Notes under the pieces: generated by a model
The model's input: only the letters and a program-made list of their open reading frames with translations
The model's database searches: none
Told to the model about the DNA's origin: nothing
Shown: piece by piece, positions 25,757 to 34,414 of the stretch
Position numbering within the stretch: the first letter of the stretch is position 1
Layout of the letters: the number at the start of each line of letters is the position of its first letter
Program-made: the position numbers and the translations under genes
From: JAFGPL01 sp046485045
GTDB taxonomy: Bacteria; Bacteroidota; Bacteroidia; Bacteroidales; UBA10428
Assembly: GCA_046485045.1 (NCBI GenBank)
Contig: JAWOHT010000166.1
Location: forward strand, 1-49,696
Reading direction: 5' to 3'
Length of the DNA stretch: 49,696 bases

Positions 25757-27508
25757 ATGAAAAAGAAAATAGAATTTAAATTATTACCGTTGAGAAAACC
25801 TCACATTATTTTTTTGTCGGTTTTACTGGCATTGTTGGTTGGTGCAGAGGCGAACGGCCAAAGAAGAACATCAAAAAATACTCCTGTATTTTCGCAGTTT
25901 GTATATGAGGGAGATGATCAAATATACAAGGATTACCCCTTGGCCGATGATGAGTTTTATAGCCCTGTCCTTCAGGGATGTTACCCCGATCCTTCCGTTG
26001 TCCGAAGAGGTGACGACTTTTTTATGGTAAATTCTTCTTTCGCCATGTGGCCTGCTGTTCCAATTTTTCATTCAAAAGATTTGGTGAACTGGGTGCAAAT
26101 TGGGCATGTACTTGACAGAAAATCACAGCTAAAATTACAGAATATCGCTATCAGTGCCGGTATATATGCCCCTGCTATAAGGTATAATCAGCAAAACGGA
26201 ACCTTTTATATGATAACCACTCAAATTGCCGGTGGTATTGGAAACATCGTCGTAAAGACGAAAGATCCTTTCCAGGGCTGGAGCGACCCGTATAAACTTA
26301 ACTTTGGCGGTATTGACCCTTCATTGTTCTTTGACGATGACGGGAAAGCTTATGTGGCACACAACGATGCCCCCGATGAAGGTAAAGTACTTTATGAAGG
26401 GCACCGTGTTATCAAAATATGGGAATATGATCTGGAAAAAGATCAGGTGGTTGCTGGTTCAGACATAATTGTTGTAGACGGCGGTGTTGATATCACCAAG
26501 CAACCAATATGGATAGAGGGCCCTCATATTTATAAAAAGAACGGGCGCTATTATTTAATGTGTGCAGAAGGAGGAACAGGCGAGTGGCACAGCGAAGTTA
26601 TTTTTATAAGCGATCATCCCAAAGGGCCTTATAAACCTGCGCCAAACAACCCAATCCTTTCGCAACGATATTTAAACCCCGACAGGGCTAACAAAGTAGA
26701 ATGGGCCGGACATGCCGATATAGTCGAAGGGCCCGATGGCCAATATTATGGAGTATTTCTTGGTGTACGCCCAAACAGTAAAAACATGGTGAATACCGGA
26801 CGCGAAACATTTATCCTGCCAGTTGACTGGAGTGGGGAGTTTCCGGTATTTATTAACGGACTTATACCCATGCAGCCAAAATTAAAAATGCCGAAAGGGG
26901 TAGTTTATAAAGCAGGTACCAATGGGTTTTTTCCAAATGGGAATTTCACTTTTTCAGATAATTTTCTTTCAGAAAAACTCGATTACAGATGGATTGGGGT
27001 GCGTGGCCCCCGTGAAGATTTTATAAATGCAACAAAAAATGGGGTGCAAATAACGCCTTATGAATCAAATATTAAGGCAGTTGCTCCAATTTCAGGTCTT
27101 TTTCACAGGCAAATGCATAATTCATTTACAGTTACCACTACAATGAGTTACACTCCCGGCTCAGAAAAAGATTTGGCAGGTGTGGTATGTTATCAAAGTG
27201 AAAGTTTTAATTATGTTTTTGGTATAACCAGGCAGAAAGATGGCTATTACATTTTATTGCAAAGAACAGAGAAAGGTGAATCAAAAATTCTTGCAAGTGC
27301 GAAAACAGACATTCGAAAACCTGTTAAATTGCAGGTAATGGCAGATGGTGATGACTATAGGTTTAACTATTCTATTGACGGAACAGGGTTTATTAACTTA
27401 GGAGGAACTGTTTCCGGCGATATACTCTCAACAAATGTGGCAGGAGGTTTTACAGGGAGTTTAATCGGCCTGTATGCAACTTCCGGAAACGATGTCCTGC
27501 CGGAATAA
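25757..27508 (+). CDS. Glycoside hydrolase family 43 enzyme
   Basis: I start at 25757 (583 residues), where a basic, hydrophobic signal peptide begins (ending GAEANGQ); an upstream ATG at 25718 gives a poorer start. The five-bladed propeller (about 65-370) has all three GH43 catalytic acids: base Asp78 in CYPDPSVV, pKa-modulating Asp187 in GGIDPSLFFDDDG, and acid Glu254 in WIEGPHIYKKNG. A C-terminal beta-sandwich (about 395-580) resembles the GH43 C2/DUF1349 type. Members remove arabinofuranosyl or xylosyl residues, or cut arabinan. The gene leads a plus-strand pair with GH28 and faces the SusCD operon. Exact linkage cannot be told. Confidence 0.92.
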   Translation: MKKKIEFKLLPLRKPHIIFLSVLLALLVGAEANGQRRTSKNTPVFSQFVYEGDDQIYKDYPLADDEFYSPVLQGCYPDPSVVRRGDDFFMVNSSFAMWPAVPIFHSKDLVNWVQIGHVLDRKSQLKLQNIAISAGIYAPAIRYNQQNGTFYMITTQIAGGIGNIVVKTKDPFQGWSDPYKLNFGGIDPSLFFDDDGKAYVAHNDAPDEGKVLYEGHRVIKIWEYDLEKDQVVAGSDIIVVDGGVDITKQPIWIEGPHIYKKNGRYYLMCAEGGTGEWHSEVIFISDHPKGPYKPAPNNPILSQRYLNPDRANKVEWAGHADIVEGPDGQYYGVFLGVRPNSKNMVNTGRETFILPVDWSGEFPVFINGLIPMQPKLKMPKGVVYKAGTNGFFPNGNFTFSDNFLSEKLDYRWIGVRGPREDFINATKNGVQITPYESNIKAVAPISGLFHRQMHNSFTVTTTMSYTPGSEKDLAGVVCYQSESFNYVFGITRQKDGYYILLQRTEKGESKILASAKTDIRKPVKLQVMADGDDYRFNYSIDGTGFINLGGTVSGDILSTNVAGGFTGSLIGLYATSGNDVLPE

Positions 27509-27539
27509 TTGTAAGGTATCTATGAATGTTAAAGATTAA

Positions 27540-27628
27540 GGACACCTCTAAAAACTCCGCTTCACCCCTCTCACTTTAGGAGAGGGGAAGGGGTGAGGTG
27601 ACATAAAAAGATGTTTTTAGAGGTGCCC
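27540..27628. repeat. Nested inverted-repeat (MITE-like) element between GH43 and GH28
   Basis: Outer arms of 16 bp (27540-27555 and 27613-27628) match at 15 positions and flank an inner hairpin with arms CCCCTCTC (27565-27572) and GAGAGGGG (27580-27587). The inner core resembles the repeat at 588-660. It could be a non-autonomous element or an intergenic mRNA hairpin. Confidence 0.7.
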
Positions 27629-27659
27629 ATAAATCAATTTATATTTAAAAATATCCGAT

Positions 27660-29282
27660 ATGCAACAGAAAATCAATATAAAAAGAATAGCAATACACCT
27701 TGCAATAATTGGTGTTTGTCAATTGGCCTGGACTCAAATACCAGACAAAATCGAACCTTTTATTACCCCTTTCGGGGAATTCAACTTCGAAAGGCCGAAA
27801 TTTCCAGCGAATAAAATAAGCATTGTTGATTTTGGCGCCCAACAGGGTGGTGAATATAAAAATACCGAAGCCATTAATAAAGCCATTAAGCAGCTTTCTG
27901 CCTCGGGTGGCGGCACAGTTATTGTTCCAAAGGGAAAATGGTTAACCGGGCCTGTTGTACTGTTGAGCAATATAAACCTTCATTTAGAAGAAGGAGCTGA
28001 ATTGCTTTTCAGCCAGGATTTTAACGATTATTTGCCGGCAGTGCTGACAAATTGGGAGGGCTCAGAAGTATATTCCTATTCACCATTTATTTATTCGTTT
28101 GAGCAGGAAAATATTGCCATAACAGGTAAAGGAACCCTTGATGGAAGAGGTAAGCCGTGGTGGAAACAACGCTCCAACGGCGATTATTTTAGGAAAAGCA
28201 ATGCCCTGTTAAGAGAAATGAATGAAAACGAAGTTCCTGTAAGCGAACGAAAATTCGGAAGCCTTGAGCGCTTTCTTCCACCGGTATTCTTCGGCCCGCT
28301 TTATTGTAAAAATATTCTTATTGAAGGGGTGACTTTTAAGTATGGGGCTTTTTGGACAATCAATCCAAGTTTCTGTGAAAATTTGATTGTCAGGGGGGTT
28401 TATATCTTAACAAACGGGGACTATGGCGATACCCCGAACGGAGATGGGATTAATCCGAATTCCTGTAAAGATGTACTTATTGAATACAATACGCTCGACA
28501 CCGGAGATGATTGCATAACCCTTAAATCGGGGCGTGATAAAGACGGCAGAAGAATCGGGATGCCTTGCAAAAACATATTAATACGTTATAATACCGGCTT
28601 ACAGGGGCATGGCGGTATCGTTATCGGCAGCGAAATGTCGGGAGGCGTGGAAAATGTTTATGCCCACGATTGTACATTTAACGGTACCGACAGGGTAATA
28701 AGAATTAAAACCGCCAGGGGTAGGGGAGGTTATGTAAAGAATTGCTGGTTTAAAGATATCTCGGCAGATACCATTCAGCGCGAAGCAATACGTATCAACC
28801 TGCTTTATACCGGGGGCGGCAGGCTTCCTAAACAGGAAGTCAACAGCGGTACACCCGTTGTTGAAAACATTCATTACGAAAATATCGGGTGCAAATATGC
28901 AAAGCGTAATGTAATTCAAATTATCGGGTTGCCCGAGATGCCCGTGAAAAATATAACCTTTAAGAATATGAAGTTGGAAGGTAATCTGGGTATTGAAATT
29001 ACCGATGCAAACAACATTACATTCGAAAACATTACAACATCGAACAAAACCGGGGCTCCTTTAAATATATCATTTAGCGAAAACATAACCATTAATTCGC
29101 TAACCATTAAAGAAACCGCTCCCGAAAAGTTGCCGCTTCAGTTGAACGAGGTTAACAATATTGAACTTAATAAAATAACTTATAATATAGATAAAGAAAA
29201 GGTTATGATTACAGGGGAATCAAACAATATCACAACCGATTCAAGTATTTCTCAGGAGGAAATCATTTACCAAAAAAAATAA
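27660..29282 (+). CDS. Glycoside hydrolase family 28 (polygalacturonase-type)
   Basis: A 540-residue exported right-handed beta-helix enzyme; a signal-like N-terminus ends near QLAWTQ. All four GH28 signatures are present: NGDG with Asp262 (NTDG in many relatives), TGDDC with Asp283 and Asp284, GHGG with His317, and RIKT. These enzymes hydrolyse galacturonan or rhamnogalacturonan, often from chain ends in Bacteroidota. It follows GH43 by about 150 bp (with a palindromic repeat between) on the same strand and probably shares its transcript. The TGDDC pair makes activity likely. The pectic substrate is inferred from the family. Confidence 0.94.
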   Translation: MQQKINIKRIAIHLAIIGVCQLAWTQIPDKIEPFITPFGEFNFERPKFPANKISIVDFGAQQGGEYKNTEAINKAIKQLSASGGGTVIVPKGKWLTGPVVLLSNINLHLEEGAELLFSQDFNDYLPAVLTNWEGSEVYSYSPFIYSFEQENIAITGKGTLDGRGKPWWKQRSNGDYFRKSNALLREMNENEVPVSERKFGSLERFLPPVFFGPLYCKNILIEGVTFKYGAFWTINPSFCENLIVRGVYILTNGDYGDTPNGDGINPNSCKDVLIEYNTLDTGDDCITLKSGRDKDGRRIGMPCKNILIRYNTGLQGHGGIVIGSEMSGGVENVYAHDCTFNGTDRVIRIKTARGRGGYVKNCWFKDISADTIQREAIRINLLYTGGGRLPKQEVNSGTPVVENIHYENIGCKYAKRNVIQIIGLPEMPVKNITFKNMKLEGNLGIEITDANNITFENITTSNKTGAPLNISFSENITINSLTIKETAPEKLPLQLNEVNNIELNKITYNIDKEKVMITGESNNITTDSSISQEEIIYQKK

Positions 29283-29514
29283 TTTAGTGAGTTTGAATGA
29301 AAAAATAAAGCGATGTTTTACGGGTTTTTAATTTTAAAATAAGGCCATTTTTATTTTAATTAGATGGTTAGGAGAATAGAAAAATAACAAATTTTGAGAA
29401 CAGGGCGTAATTTGCTAAAAAAGTTGAAAAAGACCAATACAATAGAAGTTTTTAAATATTGATAGTGAATCAACGCACTTTCTTATTAATCCTTTTAGTG
29501 CTTCGCTATAAATA

Positions 29515-29563
29515 AAGTCTGATTTTACGGCAGAATTCGCAATTCCGCTGTAAAATCAGACTT
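29515..29563. terminator. Long inverted repeat, bidirectional terminator between convergent genes
   Basis: Arms of 23 bp (29515-29537 and 29541-29563) pair with two mismatches around three bases. The element lies in the 323-bp gap between the GH28 stop and the stop of the convergent CBM-like gene. The rest of that gap is A+T-rich, with nothing else recognisable. Confidence 0.65.
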
Positions 29564-29605
29564 AAGAGACACTTATAAAAAAACATTTCATCTAAATAAT
29601 TCCCT

Positions 29606-30763
29606 CTAATTCTTCATAATTTTCAAAACATCCACTCCTGCGCTATGTGTAATCTTTAAAAGGTATAATCCCCGGTTTAAGTCAGAAAGATTAAATACTT
29701 TTTCATTTGTATTGTATGATTTAACTATCCTGCCAGATGCAGATATGATTTCAACACTCTTCACTTCATACGTACATTGAAGTTGTACATAATCAGTTAC
29801 TGGATTTGGGTAAACACGGGCTCTGGCTGCAAAAACTTCTTTCATGCCAGTTGTAGTGGTCACATTTTCAACAACTTCGTTAACAAAAGATGAAAAAGAA
29901 GTTGGCTCAGTGTTACCATTGTTTGCACCGTCATAAGCGAGATCGTTGTTACTGTTACTATACGAAACCTTAACTGAATCGCCCGGATTTACACTATTGG
30001 TTAATTTAACCTGAAGAATACCTGTTTTCGGAACCACTTTATAGGCTGTAACAGGATTAGTTACTGCAGTTGCAAGAGGGCCAACCTTAACAGTTAATAC
30101 CGATGTATTGTTAAAAAAAGAAGTAGAATCCAAAATCCATCCAAAATCCAGTGTCAAAGAATCGCCATCAATTACAGCAGAACTTAAATGAGATTTTGTA
30201 AAAACCATATCATCTAAATAATAGGTGCCGACTTCACCAAAATGAATTGGATACCGGATTACATTGTTAGTAGTACCGTTTGCAGGTAATAAAGATGCAT
30301 CGGCTATTGAAACCATTATTGTAAATTTCTGGTAGGTATCGGTAAGCCCAACGCCATATTTTTGTTGTCCAATACCAGCCCAGGTTTGATAAACACCGCC
30401 TGTAACATTAATATTGGCATATGTACCAGTGGTGCCAGCCGGCAGTTCTCCCTTAGCCCACACTGAAAAACGATAAATACTGTTGCTATCAACAGGCATA
30501 TTATCAAAACCAACCTGGTTATCCCATGCATTTGCCGGCTTGGTAGCTACCACAAACTTTAATGCGCCATTACCTGTGCGCGCGTTTGAAGGTTCGTTAA
30601 CCACTGTCAATGTACCTGTAGTAGCATTTCCAGTCCACCAGTGAGGGCTGGTTTCCGCGGGTTCCCAGCCATACGATGTTATTAGCTTGGTTTGTGCCCG
30701 TAAAGTAAGTGAAATAATAAGCATAAAGCTCATTAACAAAAGGGTAGAAATTTTTCTTTTCAT
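29606..30763 (-). CDS. Secreted carbohydrate-binding-like protein with T9SS sorting domain
   Basis: A 385-residue protein: signal peptide (ending LTLRAQ), then a beta-sandwich of about 160 residues (GWEPAETSPHWWTG to YYLDDMVF) that resembles CBM4/9-type carbohydrate-binding modules. A second beta domain (about 195-300) looks like a SwmB/Ig-like region (LTLDFGWILDSTSF, then DSVKVSYSNS). A type A T9SS sorting domain (about 315-385, YPNPVTDYVQLQ) follows. It has no catalytic motif I can see. It is likely a surface glycan-binding protein of the polysaccharide locus, in the position often held by SGBPs. It is the last gene of the minus-strand locus. Confidence 0.8.
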   Translation of the reverse strand: MKRKISTLLLMSFMLIISLTLRAQTKLITSYGWEPAETSPHWWTGNATTGTLTVVNEPSNARTGNGALKFVVATKPANAWDNQVGFDNMPVDSNSIYRFSVWAKGELPAGTTGTYANINVTGGVYQTWAGIGQQKYGVGLTDTYQKFTIMVSIADASLLPANGTTNNVIRYPIHFGEVGTYYLDDMVFTKSHLSSAVIDGDSLTLDFGWILDSTSFFNNTSVLTVKVGPLATAVTNPVTAYKVVPKTGILQVKLTNSVNPGDSVKVSYSNSNNDLAYDGANNGNTEPTSFSSFVNEVVENVTTTTGMKEVFAARARVYPNPVTDYVQLQCTYEVKSVEIISASGRIVKSYNTNEKVFNLSDLNRGLYLLKITHSAGVDVLKIMKN

Positions 30764-30839
30764 AATAAATAAATTTTAAAGGTTATAAATTAATAATTGG
30801 TAAAATTGTATAATCGTTATTTGAAGTTGTTTAATAAAT

Positions 30840-32522
30840 TCATTTGCAAACAATAAATTTTCTTGTAATTCGCTGTCCTTCAGTATTCTCCATGCAATAG
30901 AAATAAACGCCGTTTTTAAAGGATGAACTGTTTAGTTCGAACGCATATTCTCCATTCGGAAGAATACCCAAATCGTACGATAACACTTTTTTATGCAACG
31001 CATCATACACATTTAAAAATAAGTGCTGTTTTTTATTGGATATATATTTTATGATCGTTGTTGAGTGAAAAGGATTGGGATAATTTTGTTTTAATTCAAA
31101 ATCGGTATTGCTGCTTTCCGGTATTTTTTGTATTGCCATACTTCGTGGTATAAATGAAATTGTAGTTACAGAACCGGCAGGCAATAAAAGATTTGATGAA
31201 ATATCAACAGGGCCTTTCAGTTTGCAGCTATCATCGCTTGATGTAATGTACATATAATTGCTGTTGTAGTTAAAATTCGGGATGTTAAGTTTCAACGATA
31301 CCTGCGAAGCAGCAGGGTTTAAAAGTACAACTGTTAATGAATCGTTTCCACTACTTGTATATGCAGAAGCCATCAACCCGTTAGATGATTTTACTGTGGA
31401 GCCGGCCCTCTTCCACCCGGGATGGATAAATGCCGAATACTGTTTAAACGCAAAGTATTCTGCTCTAACGGTATAGCCTTTACTGTTTTTCCATGAGGGC
31501 ATATTGGCTGGGTCGTAAATCTCAACGAGCCCGCCAGTGTTGCCCCAAACAAGGTCCCAGTAGAAATATGCCGACACATTACCATGTACAAGAGAATTAT
31601 GGATAAGCCAAGCCAATTTAAACCAACCATCGCCCGACGAAAATTCGGTTTGAAAATGGGGTATTTCAGGATGGTATTGCGCTAATGCGGAGAGATTAGC
31701 GTTATAACTATTCGGATCACTGGAATTGCCTCCATTGTATAAATGGTATGCAAGACCATAAACCTTCGATAAATCCAGATTATTTGCATAATCCTGGACT
31801 TTGTTAAAACCTATACCTGTTGTTTCCGGGCCAAGCATTTTAGGAACCGACGATAAATATTGAATAGTATCGTACACTGCCATAAAGGCCTTGTTATAAC
31901 CGGCGATAGTATCGGCAGATGTGATCCTTTCAGTCGGGTATAAAAGGCAGGTTTGCCAGGATGCTACATAATCGGGTTCATTCTGAATGCTAATATATTT
32001 TGGAAACAAATTATAACTTTTGTATTCCAGGAGCGATTTATACCACCATTCGGCAAAACCATTATAATCAAAAATTACATCGCTGCCGTTTTTAGTGTAC
32101 TTAAGTGTACCTCCGTTATTCACGTCGTTATTGCTTTTATAACGGTGCGAAGGGCTCCATGAAACCAGAAGTATATCAATAGGATGACCTAAGGAAATTT
32201 TAGCATTATCAGTAATCTTTTTAGCCGTTATTACCTTAGATGGGTCATATTCAAAGCCATTACGAAAGCGGACAATATCAAGGCCCAGTCCGCCAAATAT
32301 CAGGTTATATATTTCAGAGCGTTTCGGATGCACTGTTAACCAATCTTCGTAATAGCCCAAACCTCCCCCAAATCCGATAATGGTTTGATGCTTATCTGCA
32401 ATGTCAACAGTCACAGAATCAGTTTGCGCCGGGGCAAAATATGATGTTAAGAATACAATAAAAGCAGAGGAAATAATATGTTTTATATTGCCTTGAATAA
32501 ACTGCTTTGATTTTAAATTCAT
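30840..32522 (-). CDS. Glycoside hydrolase family 30 enzyme with T9SS sorting domain
   Basis: A 560-residue protein: signal peptide (ending YFAPAQ), GH30 (beta/alpha)8 barrel with a side beta-sandwich (about 35-465), and a T9SS type A domain (about 480-560, NYPNPFHSTT). The acid/base is Glu182 in IQNEPDY and the nucleophile Glu293 in QTEFSSGD. The early IIGFGGGLGYYEDW is the usual GH30 start. GH30 members act on xylan, beta-1,6-galactan, beta-glucans or fucosides; I cannot assign a subfamily. T9SS export places the enzyme on the cell surface for the first cut. It lies between the CBM protein and SusD on the same strand. Confidence 0.92.
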   Translation of the reverse strand: MNLKSKQFIQGNIKHIISSAFIVFLTSYFAPAQTDSVTVDIADKHQTIIGFGGGLGYYEDWLTVHPKRSEIYNLIFGGLGLDIVRFRNGFEYDPSKVITAKKITDNAKISLGHPIDILLVSWSPSHRYKSNNDVNNGGTLKYTKNGSDVIFDYNGFAEWWYKSLLEYKSYNLFPKYISIQNEPDYVASWQTCLLYPTERITSADTIAGYNKAFMAVYDTIQYLSSVPKMLGPETTGIGFNKVQDYANNLDLSKVYGLAYHLYNGGNSSDPNSYNANLSALAQYHPEIPHFQTEFSSGDGWFKLAWLIHNSLVHGNVSAYFYWDLVWGNTGGLVEIYDPANMPSWKNSKGYTVRAEYFAFKQYSAFIHPGWKRAGSTVKSSNGLMASAYTSSGNDSLTVVLLNPAASQVSLKLNIPNFNYNSNYMYITSSDDSCKLKGPVDISSNLLLPAGSVTTISFIPRSMAIQKIPESSNTDFELKQNYPNPFHSTTIIKYISNKKQHLFLNVYDALHKKVLSYDLGILPNGEYAFELNSSSFKNGVYFYCMENTEGQRITRKFIVCK

Positions 32523-32590
32523 AATATCGATTTTTATTGATTCAAATTATTATTGAATTCTGAGACCGAAAACTCATACCAAACCTTAGG

Positions 32591-34405
32591 TTAATAACCC
32601 GGGTTTTGTATAATATTGGAATTTCTGTCGATTACCGACTGTGCAATTGGAGTTAAATACATCTTATTGCTAAACACATGCGGATGGCCAATTCCAATTT
32701 TTGTATAAATCCAAATACCACTGTTGTTTTTAGGAATGGTATTGGTAATCATCATGCCATGCAGCTCTTTGTTCATAACATCTTCAGCAATTCCCCAACG
32801 GATAATATCGAAAAAACGTTTATTTTCGAAACATAGTTCTACTCTGCGCTCTCTCCTTATTATTTCACGCATTTGAGCCTGATCTAATGAAGAACCATAA
32901 GTATTTTCAAGGCTTGGGACATTGGAGCGTGCCCTTACTTTATTTATCGCGTCATATACAGTTGCATCAGGCCCCACAGCTTCATTCTGCGCTTCGGCAT
33001 AATTTAAAAGTACCTCTGCATAACGGAAGAATACATAATTTAGCCCACTATTACCCCAGCCGGGTATTACATCGGGATTTACGCGCTTTTTTGAATAATA
33101 CCCGGTATTAGTTACATCATCTGTGGCAAAATCAATCTGATTTTTAGACTTCTTTACCTTGTCAATTCTTGTAAAAACGGTATCTGTCTTTGGCATCCAG
33201 CTTGTTTTATACGGAGCGCCGTTGTATACAATAAAATCGTAAAAACGTTTTTCGCGGTTTACATAAGGATGAAGTGTATCGTATCCGGAAGTTGGGTCTG
33301 TAATTGGTTTCCCGTTGGCCATCACAAAATCATCCACCAACTCCTGGGTTGGACAATAGTTGCCCCAGCAAAAATACGATTCGAGTATCCAGACCACCCC
33401 TCCAAATACTTCAAAATTACTTGCCAAAGCGCTTTGTTTTATGTGCTGCTTGTCAAAAATAACTTCTTCGTTGTATTCGTTAGCTTCTGTCCAAAAAGTG
33501 GCTAAATTGGGGAATAATTTGTAAGTACCTTCAAAGCTTTCGATAAACTGTTTATTGGTTGCTGCAGCTTTGGCCCACCTTTGTACATCATAATTACCGT
33601 AGCCTGCAAGTTTTATTTGTTCGGTGGTTGCCCCGGTACCGTTTGCTGCTGCGGGTATATCGGCGTTAAATGCCGGACTGGCAGCAAAAAGTTCCACATA
33701 TCCCTTTAAAACCAATGCAGCGCCTAAAGTAACCCGTCCTGCATCAGGGTCATTCGCGTTATACTTTAAAGGAAGAGCATTGTTTTTTACAATGCTATCC
33801 AGTTCAGATGAAATAAAGTTTACGGTTTCTTCAAAAGTGCTCCTTGGTTGTCCCAGCTTATCTGCCTCTGTGGTACGGTTTTGTGGATGTGTAATTATGG
33901 GCAGGCCGCCATAATGCATCATCATATAGCTATATGTAAATGCCCTTATAAACCTTGCTTCATCTATCCTCTTTTTATACCAAACCGCATCAGTATAATT
34001 TTCACTGTTCTCTTTTACTTTTTGCAGAAAAAGGTTGCACTTTCTTATCTGGATAAATGCATTTCTCCAGTTTGCCCAATCGCACAATGCATCGAATTGG
34101 GTATAGGTAAAAGCAGGCACTGTAGGTGTTAAAACACCTTGCTTCCATGAAGCAGATTGCCAGTAAGGGCCTGCATCGTTATCATCGGTATAATTGTCCA
34201 ATTGGTCTGGCGTATTGTTCCATCGGGGCAGGCTGCCATAAATATCATTGAGAAAAATATCGGCATTTTTTTCCGTAGCCCATTGATTGGCATCGGTAAG
34301 GAGCTCATTTGATTCGTTTTCAAGAAAGTCATCTCCGCATGAAAAACAAACAATCAAAACCAATAATGTTACTAATATATGTTTTAAATTTTTCATAATT
34401 TTCAT
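32591..34405 (-). CDS. SusD/RagB-family glycan-binding lipoprotein
   Basis: A 604-residue outer-membrane lipoprotein with lipobox VCFSC and CGDDFLE at the mature start. The start is 34405 or the in-frame ATG at 34396; the shorter form gives a normal signal. The N-terminal TPR-like half (WANWRNAFIQIRKCNLFL, IDEARFIRAFTY) and the C-terminal signature (FFRYAEVLLNYAEAQNEA, then RRERRVELCFENKRFFDIIRW) are typical SusD. It caps the SusC transporter and binds the target oligosaccharide at the surface. It follows SusC by 9 bp. This is the standard paired transport unit of the locus. Confidence 0.96.
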   Translation of the reverse strand: MKIMKNLKHILVTLLVLIVCFSCGDDFLENESNELLTDANQWATEKNADIFLNDIYGSLPRWNNTPDQLDNYTDDNDAGPYWQSASWKQGVLTPTVPAFTYTQFDALCDWANWRNAFIQIRKCNLFLQKVKENSENYTDAVWYKKRIDEARFIRAFTYSYMMMHYGGLPIITHPQNRTTEADKLGQPRSTFEETVNFISSELDSIVKNNALPLKYNANDPDAGRVTLGAALVLKGYVELFAASPAFNADIPAAANGTGATTEQIKLAGYGNYDVQRWAKAAATNKQFIESFEGTYKLFPNLATFWTEANEYNEEVIFDKQHIKQSALASNFEVFGGVVWILESYFCWGNYCPTQELVDDFVMANGKPITDPTSGYDTLHPYVNREKRFYDFIVYNGAPYKTSWMPKTDTVFTRIDKVKKSKNQIDFATDDVTNTGYYSKKRVNPDVIPGWGNSGLNYVFFRYAEVLLNYAEAQNEAVGPDATVYDAINKVRARSNVPSLENTYGSSLDQAQMREIIRRERRVELCFENKRFFDIIRWGIAEDVMNKELHGMMITNTIPKNNSGIWIYTKIGIGHPHVFSNKMYLTPIAQSVIDRNSNIIQNPGY

Positions 34406-34414
34406 TTTTTTCTA

